DNA from: Lathyrus oleraceus
Lineage: Eukaryota; Streptophyta; Magnoliopsida; Fabales; Fabaceae
Assembly (NCBI RefSeq): GCF_024323335.1
Contig: NC_066581.1
Coordinates: 184,094,830 to 184,158,829, forward strand
Reading direction: 5' to 3'
DNA: 64,000 nt
Below the pieces are notes generated by a model that was not told the DNA's origin, searched no databases, and saw only the letters and a list, made by a program, of their open reading frames with translations. Each line of letters begins with the position of its first letter. Position 1 is the first letter of the stretch. Position numbers and translations under genes: made by a program. Positions 23,872-35,639 of the stretch are shown piece by piece.

Positions 23872-25874
23872 TGTAACACCCTTCTAAATACCCCAAATTA
23901 TTATAATTAAAATAACAATATATTCATCAGAGTAATTATGCCCCGAAGGGTGTCACACAATCATTTCACAAAAATCCTCAAACATTCCTGTCATGCTCAT
24001 TTATTTAATCAAAATAAGGTCTTTTGCATAATTCGCAGCGGAATAAAATCCAACATCAATGTAAAACATGTAACACAATACATGTAAATCATTCAACCAC
24101 AAATATCAAATTAATTAAAACATTCCCTCCCGATGTTACATCTATCAGAGCATGACCCATAAGAAACTACTCTAGACTCCAAGCATAAGCTTCTACTCAA
24201 CTCATTTCTCGTTACCTGAAAAATAGGCGTAAGGGTGAGTTCCTCAATCAATATAATAAGCATTATAGAACAACATGTAATGCCAAGTAATTAACACGTT
24301 AATTCACCCTAATTAGACTACGCATTCAGCAACAGTAATATCCATTCAAACATCATACTCAACAGTACAATCTCCATCATATTAAATCATTAGCAACCCA
24401 ACACACAACACACATATGATACTGGAATACATCCATTCATATCATATGCCATACATTCCTTATGCAATGAGACTCTATGCATGCGGTACCGACTATGTTG
24501 TGAACATATAGTTCAACCTCACCGTCCAAATCCAGGCACGGCTACCAAGCTCACTAGTCCCACTCATTTGAGACATAGTGACTCACTCACTAATTCCTCA
24601 CCATGGGAATTAGCTACCACCCCAAATGGGCCATGATATGCACGCTAATCACCTAGCATGCAAACAATAACAACAACAATCAACATGATTTACTCACTAA
24701 TTCCTCACCATGGGAATTAGCTACCACCCGAAGGCCACAATACGCATGCTAATCACCTAGCAATGCAACATCAACGATAATCAAGAATAGACACATGCTC
24801 ACACTCTAAGCTATAGAATAGTCTATTCACAAATGCATACATTCACAACATCATGTATACCATTCCACATTATCAACACAATTTATCACAAAAGCATATT
24901 ATATCATGCCAAACAACAACCACAATATTAGCACACTCCACTAATATCTATACTGCTCAAACAGCGGGAATTAGTCTCTATTACATCATAGGCCAACATA
25001 GGCCAACCCTCAAATAGGCACACAACATTACAATTAACATTTTTCCACTCTGCAACAGCGTTAACCGGTTAACGCCCTGGGTTAACCGGTTAACGCAGCA
25101 CAACACGCCTTCTGTCTCAAAATTTAACAGTGTTAACCGGTTAACGCCCTGGGTTAACCGGTTAACGCAGCACAAACAGCCAAATATCAGAAATTACAAC
25201 AGTGTTAACCGGTTAACACCCTGGGTTAACCGGTTAACGCAGACAAAACAGCACATATTCATAATCCAACACAGTGTTAACCGGTTAACACCCTGGGTTA
25301 ACCGGTTAACGCAAGACAGAAGCTGTTCCTGCGCTAACTCAAGGCAGAATGCAGAATTCTCCGCATTTTCCGCCATTGGAGGACTTCCGGACCTCCGAAT
25401 CCGATTCCGTAAAAAGCCATACGATCGGGAAATTACAACAGTCTCAATTACCGACTAAATTTCAACTTCTAACACGGTTCATCCAACAAAATTTCAGTAT
25501 TCACAGTTCCCAATTAGGGTCAATCAACAGCTTATCACTACCCATGACATATTATCCCATAATACCCGTTAATTGACGATAAACCCCCCCTTACCTGAGT
25601 TAATCCGGCGAATCCCTAAGCTCAAGCCCTTCCTTCTTCAACCTTCAGCCCTCGCTCTGTCTCTTTGCCCTTTTCCTCTTCTTTCACGATCGTTCTCTGT
25701 TTCACGTAAAACCTTTTCTTACCAAATGGGATATTTCCTTAAGTCCAACTTATATATTTTCCAAAATAATAATCCAATAATAATAATAATAAAATTTCCA
25801 ATTATTTAATTAAATTAATAAATAAATTATTAACTCAATTCAAATAATTATTTTATTATTATCGGGGTGTTACA
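23872..25874 (-). repeat. 5' LTR of the Tekay element
   Basis: 2003 bp, colinear base for base with 17333-19335 (offset 6539). Contains the same eight palindromes at 25060-25310 with the 21- and 72-bp spacing kept. One substitution seen (24879). Followed by the TSD CTAAT. Confidence 0.95.
25060..25310. repeat. Second copy of the 72-bp palindrome array
   Basis: Eight GTTAACCGGTTAAC boxes at 25060, 25081, 25132, 25153, 25204, 25225, 25276 and 25297, identical in layout to 18521-18771. Confidence 0.97.
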
Positions 25875-25879
25875 CTAAT
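25875..25879 (+). repeat. Target site duplication, right copy (CTAAT)
   Basis: Exact repeat of 17328-17332. Confidence 0.95.
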
Positions 25880-26040
25880 ACCTTCCCATTGCATAACCGA
25901 CTTCCTTACCCATCATATCTCTTTTCCTCCGAGTTTTATCGATGTTTTCCCTTCCCTTTGGGGATAAATAAAGTTCAATGGCGACTCTGTTGTATGTTTG
26001 AGCGTGCGATACGTTCAGGTATATTTTCGCTAACTTCAAG
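25880..26040 (+). mobile_element. Ogre-type LTR, segment 3 (U5 end)
   Basis: Reads on from the interrupted LTR: ACCTTCCC, then 'ttttatcgatgttttcc', 'ggggataaataaagttcaatggcgactctg', very like the ends of the solo LTRs at 58480-58600 and, inverted, 31480-31625. TGGCGACTCT is at 25979-25988. A clean CA end and TSD cannot be fixed; about 26040 is where similarity fades, so the LTR is probably truncated. Confidence 0.65.
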
Positions 26041-26105
26041 TTTGTCTGATATTCATTTAGTTCGGTTATATGTTCATAATTTGGATACTATTGGTTGTGA
26101 TAATT

Positions 26106-27070
26106 AGAATAGTGAGCCATATGATTATGTTGATGATCAAGAACTTGGAGATGAGGTGCATATTCCAACTAATGATGATGAAGGGGAGAATGATATGTCC
26201 CACGATGAGAATCTTGGTGAAGCTCTAGAATTATCTCAAGTTCAACTTAAGAGGTCTAACATGAAGAGACAACCTTCTAGAAGGTATAATTCTAATGACT
26301 ATGTGACATTGACTGATGAGGGTGAACCTGAGCGTTTTCAAGAGGCCCTGGAAAGTGATGAAAATCAAAAGTGGTTGGATATAATGCATGATGAGATGAA
26401 ATCATTGCATAATAATCACACTTATGATTTAGTGACGTTGCCTTAAAGGAAAATGGGATTTGGAAAATCGGTAGATTTATAGAGTTAAACATGAGAGTAA
26501 CTCTAAGTCTCCAATGTATAAAGTAAAATTAGTGGTGAAAGGTTTCCATAAAATAAAAGGGTGTTGGTTTTAATAATATTTTCTCACCTGTTGTATTGAT
26601 GTCATCAATCAGAATCATGTTAAGTTTGGTTGCTACTCTTGATTTAGAGGTTGATTAAATGGATGGGAAAATGACTTTCCTTCATGGTGATTTGGAGGAA
26701 TGATTTTCAAGTTAAAGGCAAAGAAGATCATGTGTGTGGATTGAGAAAGAGTTTATATGGATTGAAGCAAGCTCCAAGGTAATGGTAAAAGAAGTTTGAG
26801 TATGTTATGTGTGATGAAGAATACCAGAAGACAACTTCAGATAATTGAGTCTTTGTTAGAAAAGTTTCTAACGATGATTTCATTATCATGTTGTTATATG
26901 TTGATGATATGCTTATTGTAGGGAAAACTATTTCTAACATTGACATGTTAAGAAAGAAGTTAGGCGAATCATTTTCCATGAAAGACGTGATGAATAAAGT
27001 GTTACCAAGAGGGAAGTTTGAAGCTTGTTGTGATATCATCGATTAGGTGATTTCCTCCACATAATTGTGA
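26106..27070 (+). pseudogene. Decayed Ty1/copia polyprotein, RT region
   Basis: The open part, 26156-26446, ends in RRYNSNDYVTLTDEGEPE..WLDIMHDEMKSLHNNHTYDLVTLP, the standard segment just upstream of copia RT. Beyond it stops and frameshifts accumulate, but RT blocks are readable: SLYGLKQAPR, then FIIMLLYVDDMLIVGK with the catalytic YVDD at about 26897-26908, and LGESFSMKDV. A deletion then removes most of RNase H, because the C-terminal LPRGKFEACCDII follows directly. Lineage within copia not resolved. Dead. Confidence 0.88.
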
Positions 27071-27080
27071 GGGGGAGATT
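27069..27080 (+). other. Polypurine tract of the copia relic
   Basis: GAGGGGGAGATT directly before TGTTGAG. Confidence 0.7.
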
Positions 27081-27810
27081 TGTTGAGTTTGAGATTCATT
27101 CCTATGTGGATAAAGATCCAAATATGTTAGCCCATTTATATCTGACTTATTTTAGTGGAGATGGTCAATTTAAGGTTGGGCGAAGGAGAGAAAAAGATGC
27201 ACAAAACCCGCTACAAAAGAGAGAAAAGAGGAGAGAATCTTATTCCTATTTTTTTGCAACCAGTCTAACTAAATCGACAATTCCGGATTCGTTAACCGTT
27301 GGATCGAGCTCAAATTTAGAGTGAAAGTTCACAACACATGTGTCTACCTTTTGACCATTCGGATCTTCAAAACGAAGTCTAAGCTGAGAGATATCTGTTT
27401 CGCATTGAAGCTGCAAATTTGGATAATTTTTCAGCTTCTTGATTCTTATTTGTAAGCTAATTTGTTTTGTGATTTTGTTGTTGTTAACATTAATTAGTGA
27501 ATCATTTTGAGACTCTCTTGTACTCTTATTTGATTATAGTAGGACTATTTATTTGATCTGAACGACTCTCAATTTTTACACTCATATTGAAGGATTTTTT
27601 ACGTTAAAATATCAATGTTCTCTTATGTTTTTATTTGTTTGATTTGTTGTCATATATTTGTTGTTGATCCGATTTTTATTTTACAAATTTGAAGAATTTT
27701 ATATCCATTGCATATTGGTTTATTACCTTAATTTCCCATCAAGAGTTTAAGTATTCTCCTCTTGAAGAAACAAACAATAACATATGTGTTAATGTAATAA
27801 ACAACCAACA
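27081..27810 (+). repeat. Probable 3' LTR of the copia relic
   Basis: Starts TGTTGAGTTTGAG after the polypurine tract. The proposed end ACCAACA at 27804-27810 gives 730 bp, a usual copia LTR length. No 5' LTR or TSD remains, so the right border is a guess. A short frame at 27067-27324 overlaps it and has no support. Confidence 0.55.
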
Positions 27811-29675
27811 TTCTTAAATTAGTGACCTCATTGTGTTCTAGCTTAATGGAGAATTTGAGACCTAGAGGTACATGGTGGTTGGTGCATGCCGTGTTAAAAC
27901 TCAAAAACGCAACAAGAAAACAAAATTGGGACCCCTAAAAACTTAAAAGGTGGGCGTGCTAAGATGCTGAGTGAATGATAATGAAGAACAAACAAAAGAT
28001 GGTGACTCCTTTGGCATCTTTCAATGTCATGTGATAAGAAATGTATTCTACACCGTTGTTTCACATAAACTTCATTTAGATAGATGGATATACATCAACA
28101 CAGCTAGCTAATCAACAAGATAATCTCAAACGCTGCCCATTTCACCAAACAAGTATAGAAAAATCATTGCTAGCTACACTACAAAAACTCTCAAATCAAT
28201 CACCCTTTACTCAAAGTAAGAATTAGACCTAGAGAATAATCACTATTTCTTTTTGATGTTGATGAAAAATGAATTCAATGTGAAATAATTTATATTTAAA
28301 TATATTTATGTAAAAGTGAATTCAAGAATAAATTTATATTTAAATTTAAATATTACATTTATTCAGGTATATTTGATTCTATTTTTAAATTTTCTTCATA
28401 ATTAATTCTACATATAATAAAAATTTCTAATTTTAACTTTAAATGTAATTTTTAGATTTAAGTTTTAAAACTCACATTTACATTAATATATTTAAACAAC
28501 AACCAATAACTCGAAATTAATTCTTGTTATTGCATAATAAGACACATGCTTAGAATCAAAAGATCTAAATCTAGTATATAGAATAGAAAATCACTTAGTG
28601 TTTGATAATTAACTTTTATAATTATTGTCGCATTGCTTAAAATTTAGGTTTAGGCGTTTCTCTAGAAAAAAAATTATTTTATTTTTTCTTAATTATTTAT
28701 TAGTGGAGTAATCTTGATCTCAATTATTATTTTTATTTAAATAAGTGATTTATATATATTTAAAGTTTTTTTTATTCCATTGATTTGCTTCTAACTTTGT
28801 GTGTAGTTATCTTCTTTCCCCTTTTTATTACGGTGTTCATTTGGTTCAGATACATATTATTAATGATTTAGGTGTGTTGAATATTGTAGATAATGAGACA
28901 TTGATATTCTAGACAGTTCCATTTTCTCATATTTTATACGCATTAGCGTATATAAATGTCGTTTATCATTTTATTCTACTAACTTGTATGATGTGAGTTT
29001 ATTTTTATTTTCATCCTTTTAATTTTTAGTGTTGTTTATAGTTGTTATACTTTGTCAATTTGAATGAATGTCATTAAATTTTTAGTAAAAAATAAATATT
29101 TTTATGATTAATTTTTAATTTTAAATTTAATTTTCAACTTACTTTTACATAAATAAACTTATATAAATATAAACTATTTTAAATTTTGAGTTTTTTTAAG
29201 AGCGAAAAATCCCAAAAATTATCATACTAGGTGTATACATGTAATTGGATGTATGAAATGATGAAAAAACTTTAAAATATGGGAGTAATCCAAATTTTAA
29301 TTGCAATTGTAAGTCTTGAATATGTAACTAAAGTGTGACTGTGGACATTTATTTTCTTTACAAGGTTAAAGAAGAAGAAAAATAACATAAGAAAAAATAA
29401 ATTTTCCTTAAAAATGGAAGTTTAAGTCGTATCCGCTGCAAAGATGTTACTCATCCCTTAAGGGAGAGATGAGTGAATCAGAAGATCGATGTCACTAGAG
29501 GTTTTGAGCTTTTCCATGAAATTAGGGCTATGGTTCCTTCTCTGAGAGTGTGGATGAATTTAAACATAGAGCTTTATAGGATAATATCCTTAATACTTTG
29601 AATGAATTATGGTACTTATTCAAGGGATTCTCAATTAGGCTAATACTAAGGGAAGAGGCAGAGTAGAAAGATGAG
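27811..29675. other. AT-rich interval without recognised genes
   Basis: Very AT-rich, with many stops in all frames. Around 28270-28500 and 29060-29190 there are loosely repeated 'ttatatttaaatat' and 'acttttacataaataaa' stretches, one the rough inverse of the other, compatible with a small inverted-repeat element but too degenerate to call. I see nothing else. Confidence 0.5.
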
Positions 29676-30690
29676 TCAGTAATGTCCATCCCTTTGGATA
29701 AAGAAAGGACTTATTTGGAGGATATACAAAGAATTTGATATGAATCCAGAGAAACCAAGTTTCCAAGTTCCACTGGATGTACTCAAGGTACCGCCAAATT
29801 CAGTACAAATTGGAGTGTCATTACAACTACCATCTACGTTAATGATAGTGCAAGAGTACTCTTGGGATTTCCAAGAGATGAAGTGATTATTTGTGTGCTC
29901 AATTTGAGGTTTGTTGAAGCAAGTAGTTAAATAATTCGTCATAGAGCGGGCAACCAATGAGAGTCTATATCTTAGAATAATTTCATGAGAGACACAAACA
30001 GCGTTACAGTTTCTCCAAGCCCGCCAAATTCCCACAGCAAAGAGATTATGATTGGTACCATGTATCTCTAGTTTTTATCCAATAGTGATTATCTTGGTTC
30101 AATTAGAAATCAGGATGATTAAACCCAATGTGTAACTAAAAGTTTCTAGAATTCATATAGTCATGAACACAATGGAGTAAAGTCTCCTCTTCGAGGTCAC
30201 ATCTAGAGCACAAAGCCAAAGGGGCTATATTTTGATGATATATAAGAAAGAGAATGGGAATAGACTTGTGACAAACAATACAAAAGAGGAACTTTATCTT
30301 TTCTAGGAAGCCTAATTTCCATATTTGATTCCAAGATTGAGTGGCATTGATAGAAACGTGAAGCTATTATTTTTTATGGAGGATCCAAGTGTAGACACTC
30401 TTAGTAGTGTAAGTACCATTTATGTTATCGGACCAAATGAAGGTCTTCTATTTTGAAGTTAAAGTTGAGTCTTTTGGAGGTGATCTCAGTAGTGGTGTGA
30501 GGGGTGAGCTGAGTATACAAGTGTTGAATATGGAGAATTGATGTAGAGTAAAAATCCTTGACAATTAGGGTAGTGTCGTGTATGTGAACAAATCAACCAG
30601 AGTAGTCATGGGTCCAAGAGGAGACCAATGGTTGTACTAAAAAGATGGGGATCCTGACCTTAATTTCCGAGCAAAACCATCTTTTAACAC
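29676..30690 (-). pseudogene. LINE (non-LTR retrotransposon) 3' part: RNase H-like region
   Basis: The minus-strand frame 30035-29676 has the plant LINE RNase H style start INVDGSC..D.P, then FGGTLSTSSGTWKLGFSGFI, preceded by WRAWRNCNAV of the linker domain. Upstream (30036-30690) fragments of the zinc-binding reverse-transcriptase linker are in several frames. Orientation and order fit the RT fragment at 35640-36536, which lies 5' of it on the same strand; the two pieces are separated by later insertions. Inactive. Confidence 0.65.
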
Positions 30691-31415
30691 GTTATTAGCT
30701 CTCATAATTAAGTGCTTAATGGCTTATGAAACTTTTTCTCTATGTATGAAAATTATGTAGTCAAATTTTCTAAGTCATTATGTATGAACACTTGAAAAAC
30801 AGTAACAATTGTTTGAAAAATTATGATGAAAGAGGATATTTAAAATCTAAAAACCTTATGCTATATATACATCACAAGATGCCTTTTGGGTGAGTAGCAA
30901 TGAATGAAAAATGTTAATGATTAATTGCAATGATTTGTTAAAAAAACTCATGAACGTGTGCAATGAAGATGTATTACAATGATTCGGAATTTTCAAGAAG
31001 CAATCGATTGTTTTAACATGTCAATCGATTATTCCATGTTTAACATTTAAAAATATGCAAAAGTTACACATGACAGACGATTTTGGTGATGCATAAATCG
31101 ATTATGGGGCTAAAATGGGAGACCCCTCAATCGATTGTCTTATAGCATCAATTGATTGATGCTTGAACAAAAACAAAATGTTAGAATCCAGGGACTTCTA
31201 AACAATTGATTGTACCATGATGTCAATAGATTGTTCCCTTAAGAAACTTGGAATTTTTCTTTTTAAAACATGTGTTATGAATGGAAATCATGTAATAATG
31301 CTAGGGATCTTTTAGAATGGATTAGATGAGAAGATTTTGAGAACCTAATTCTTATATACATATGAATTTTCATTGTACCTTAATCTTCATGATTCAAGCC
31401 TTTGAAATCCAAAAC
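30691..31415. repeat. Unassigned repeat with AATCGATT box pairs
   Basis: No gene. It interrupts the LINE, so it is itself an insertion or part of one. It has a TATATATA stretch at about 30873, and at 31002-31232 four pairs of AATCGATT-like boxes, each pair exactly 21 bp apart. It looks like an LTR interior of an unidentified retrotransposon, but ends and TSD could not be found. The stretch 35552-35640 on the other side of the solo LTR may be its continuation. Confidence 0.55.
31002..31232. repeat. Four pairs of AATCGATT-type palindromes, 21 bp within each pair
   Basis: Box starts: 31002/31023 (AATCGATT, AATCGATT), 31075/31096 (AGACGATT, AATCGATT), 31129/31150 (AATCGATT, AATTGATT), 31204/31225 (AATTGATT, AATAGATT). 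Each pair is exactly 21 bp apart; pairs are 73, 54 and 75 bp apart. Diverged boxes keep the spacing. Confidence 0.85.
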
Positions 31416-31420
31416 TTATG
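31416..31420 (+). repeat. Target site duplication of the solo LTR (TTATG)
   Basis: TTATG before 31421, repeated at 35547-35551. Confidence 0.92.
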
Positions 31421-34400
31421 TGTCGCACCTCGAAAAATGAGAACACGACTTAAGTGAAGCGTAATCGCATGATGGACTAAACATAGTCGCCACCGAACTT
31501 TGTTTATTCCTAAAAAGGAAAGGGGAGATATCGATAAAACCCAAGAAAGAACGACAAATATTATGGTCATCGCAACCAAATCAGGATTCAGGAGTCTATT
31601 ACGCAAGGGAAAGGTATTAGCACCCCTCACGTCCGTTGTACTCAACGGGAACCATTAGGCTAGTTGTGCACGTTAGTGTTAGCTTGAAATGTTAGACTTC
31701 TCAAGTTACTATGAGGGAAAGAATAATAGGATAAAAACAAAGAGAATATGCTTTTGGATTTTTGCAACGAAGGGGACTAAACCTAAGTTTTTTACTAATG
31801 GGCCTGACAAGATTTCACAATCCTACTCCTACGTATCTCCGGGTGCAATTGAGAATTCAAGGCTTACGTAGTTCTGGGTAGAAAATGTTTATTTGTTGGT
31901 CGGTTTTAGCTTAAGTTGTATTGTATTAATCGACGAAAAATATTGTTTTACTCAAAACAAGTGAGGAGCGGACGTATACCACCCATCGAATGGATTTATA
32001 AATCAACATTCGGAAAAACGTCATTTATCTCAACTCAACAATTGTGGATGAAGCATTGCCTTGCATCATCTTAAGACAAGGTGTCTTTTGTTTTTGAAAA
32101 GGTTTCGAAGATTAATCACGTGGCGGCGAGAAAAGAGTTTGATGTGTTGGATGTATTTTATAGGTGAATGACGAACATTTGATGAGAACGAGACATAAGC
32201 CTCGGGATCAATCACTTGGGGTTCCACCAGAATGCTAGATTCCAATGGTCCTTTTTCATTCGAATTAGTTGAGAAAATTGTTTGATGGACAACGAACGCT
32301 TGATAAGAATCAATTGTTCAAAGAGTTGCGCCAGAATGCTTGATCCCAACGACCCTTATTTTGTCTAAGTTAATTAAAGTGTTTTAGGGACGAAAGAAAA
32401 GAATGAACGGTTAACCCAAGACGCGAGGCTCGGGACCGATCATTCGAGGGTTCCCACCGGAATGCCAGATTCCAATGGTCCTCTTCTTTCGTGTTTTTTT
32501 TTAAAAAAGTTTTAATATAAACTTAAATGATCGGGATACAAATGATTTAATCAGATTAAAAGGTATAACTTAGGGTAGGATCAAAATTTAAGAAATTAGT
32601 CATAATTTTTATTCTATTAATTAATTAACATTATTACTAGATATTTATTTAGTTATTTATTCATAATATTCTAACAATAACAAATAAAACTACAAAGAAA
32701 TCGACATTATTTGAAAATAATAATTCTATAGTTATTCAAACATTTAAAGAAAATAACAAGAAATTAAGTTGGAGAAAAATAAAATAATATATTTTTTACG
32801 TCTAGTAAAATGAAGTGAGAAAATAAGACCAACTTAACATTAAACATATGCAAATTATTTTACTAAAAAAATTTGATGATGAAATAATTAAATTTTCTTT
32901 TTTTCTTTTCAAAACATAATTAAAAATAACAAAAGAAAATAAATTAAATCTACTTTTTTTTCTAACATAATTTAAAAATAATAACGAAAATAACTAAATT
33001 AACCCTTTTTTATTTTTATTTTTATAACACAATCTAAAAATAATAATGAAAATAACTAAATTAACTTTTTTAAATTTTTGTTTGAAATAAATAAGAGAAA
33101 ATAAAAAAAAAACTATAGAATAAATAATTTTTCCTTTTTTTTATATTACTAATATTACTGATAAAAAAAATTGCAAGAAATAAAACTTATTTTTTCATTT
33201 CATTATTAATTACAGCATTACAGTCACAAACGTTAATTATACAAATACTAAAACATATTAATTATAGACTCTACTATTCTCTTTGATATTGTAGCACAAA
33301 CGTTAATAATTACTACATTATGATATCATAATTCCAATTGAATATTATTTCCTATTATTATCTCACAGATACTATAACACATATCAATTTCATTTAATAT
33401 TGTTTATATTTATCAATGCTGCAAAACTGTATTAAATTCGTTATTTAGTCATTTAAATCAAAATACAATTTCAAGATGATGAGATAGCATTGCCAACTTA
33501 TCGGTTACTTTGCAATGATGATGAGATATCAATCAAACCAATGCAGCCACTTTAACGCTTATTATTTTCTTAAAAAATTATTAAATAAGGATTAAAGCAA
33601 TTGAAAGAAAAAAAAGAGAGAAACATAACAACAGTAACTCTTCATCACCCAAACTCTATCTCTTCCTCTCGTTGATTTCTCTTTGCCCTTGTCAGAGAAA
33701 GGCGGTCGGCGGCGCCATCGTCCCCTATGGTGATTCCCTACCTCAAAACTTTACTTTCCCAAAATAAACCCCCCTTATATTTTCATGTTTGTTATGAATT
33801 TGAACTCCATTTTATCAAAATCTCAACCTAAAAGGAGATCGTCCCTCTCAGAAATCACAACACAATTAAAAGAAAAAGCAACTAACAACAACATTCAAAA
33901 GACAAGCTTACGGATTTCGACACGTAAAAGGGATTGAAGATAAAACAACAAAGATTAACGAAGGAGTAAAGAAATACCTAGATTCAGGTAAGAAATTTTC
34001 GCCCTCTAAATCTTGTTTTCTGTTTGGATCTTCCTCTCTCTGTATTTGTTGGTTTATGTTCGTGTTGTTAAAAAATATTGCTGCAATATTTAGAGTTTGA
34101 ATATTTCTATATTTGCTTAATAAATTTTTGTGTTTGGACTTAAATCTGGGAGATAAATTTGAGTTTCTGACTGATAGAGAAAATATTATATCAGATTTAC
34201 TTGGAAATTTCTTTGGTTTGGTGGTTTGAAGAAAAAAAAAATATTTCAGTTTTTCTTCAAATTCTCTCTGTTTTGAAATTTGAAAATGAAAAATCTCCCC
34301 CTCATACTTTCTGCTACTTGTTATTTATATTCAAGAAAATAAATTAGGATTGTTTGAATATAAAAACATCTTTTGTTTTGGTTCAATTTTATTTCTGGTG

Positions 34401-35546
34401 AAGTTCCTGCTTAATTGCTCATCCTATGTTTCTCTGCTAAAACCTTTTTGCTCTTTTTACTCTTGACTTTTTGAAATATGTTTTGCTTAGAAAAATATGT
34501 TAACGACACTATTCTGCAACTACTGTAGCAATAAGACAAAAACCTGTCCAAACCAAAGAGAGCAGAGTTCTGGTTGTGTAGAGGAAAAAAAAGACAAACA
34601 AGCTCTTAGTCATTGTGTAACTAATACACTTGAAGAGCCCCTTTGATTTTGTAATGGTTACTACAAAAAAATGTAAATTATGTGTAATAGAGGCTTTGTG
34701 GTGTAATATAAATCCCTATCTTTTTTTTAAAGTTTTTTTTATGATGTAAAAAGAAAATAATCTAAAGTGTAAATAAAATTTTAATTTTAAAAAAAATAAA
34801 AATAAATAAAATAATAATAAAAAAATATAATTATAAATATGACAAGAAACTTCTTTTTTTTAAATGAAAGAAACAAATTTAAATTCTACATTTTTTTAGA
34901 AATTTACTTCAATTTAAAAATATAAAATAAATTTGATTATTATTATGACCTATTTTTAAAAACACACATAAAAATCTTTAATAAGATATAATAAACAAGA
35001 AATTAACAAAACAAAAAAACCAATTAAGACTTAATTTATTTTTGAAAAGGAATGTAAAAATGAAAATCCAAAACTAAACCTTTAATGCAAAATGCAAATT
35101 AAATTTCTAATCATCCATATGCAATGTAAGACAAATGATTATGTAGTATATGTATGGATGAATGGAATAGCGATGTAGTTCAAATCGATTAAAATCAACT
35201 TATAAAAATCAAAACAAAGACCTTAAGTTATCAAATTAACAATGGTTGAGTGAATTTCCACACCAAATGTCGGCTATGGATGTGTAATGAATGGAGGTAT
35301 GTACGAATTGGTCAAATTGAATAAATCGATCAAAGTGAACATTAATCATGACTTATGTATGCGAAATGAAATCTTTACAACCAGATGAAACAATCATAAG
35401 GAATCAGTTCGAATGATGAGATGCAGATGAATGAAATGACTGCATAAAGATGGTATGTGAGTGAATGACTTAGTTGCAGATGAATGAATGTCAATGGGTA
35501 AATGCATATGAATGACTTTAGGTGGGACAAAATTTAGGGTATGACA
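31421..35546 (-). mobile_element. Ogre-type solo LTR (4126 bp)
   Basis: On the minus strand it begins TGTCATACCCTAAATTTTG at 35546 and ends GAGGTGCGACA at 31421, flanked by TTATG on both sides, with no internal region, so it arose by LTR-LTR recombination. Inside: three diverged leader repeats marked by 'ccag.atgc..gattcca' (about 32230-32470), long AT-rich parts 32500-33420 and 34730-35060, a CT-rich block near 33650, and TGGCGACTAT (minus strand, 31493-31502) close to its 3' end. No genes. Confidence 0.93.
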
Positions 35547-35551
35547 TTATG
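35547..35551 (+). repeat. Target site duplication of the solo LTR, right copy
   Basis: TTATG, matching 31416-31420. Confidence 0.92.
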
Positions 35552-35639
35552 CAATCTTGAAAATTGATTCCAATTTTTTTCTTCTTTGATCTTTCTTCAT
35601 TGATTAGCTTTTGTCTTCACCAAAACTAAGCTAAGATAG

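Larger units (their letters stand above)
17333..25874 (-). mobile_element. Complete Tekay-type Ty3-gypsy chromovirus
   Basis: An 8542-bp element on the minus strand: 5' LTR 23872-25874, PBS 23856-23867 (TGGTATCAGAGC, initiator-Met tRNA type), one Gag-Pol frame 19378-23769, PPT at about 19336-19350 (AGTGGGGGAGAGT on the minus strand), 3' LTR 17333-19335, TSD CTAAT. All parts needed for autonomous movement are present with no stop or frameshift. I found one difference between the LTRs (T at 18340, C at 24879). Lineage from the polyprotein order, the initiator-tRNA PBS and the C-terminal chromodomain-like segment. Confidence 0.95.

Noticed and set aside
27811..29675. A possible small inverted-repeat element in AT-rich sequence
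   Set aside because: Only low-complexity TTTAAATAT-like similarity; no clear termini or target duplication.
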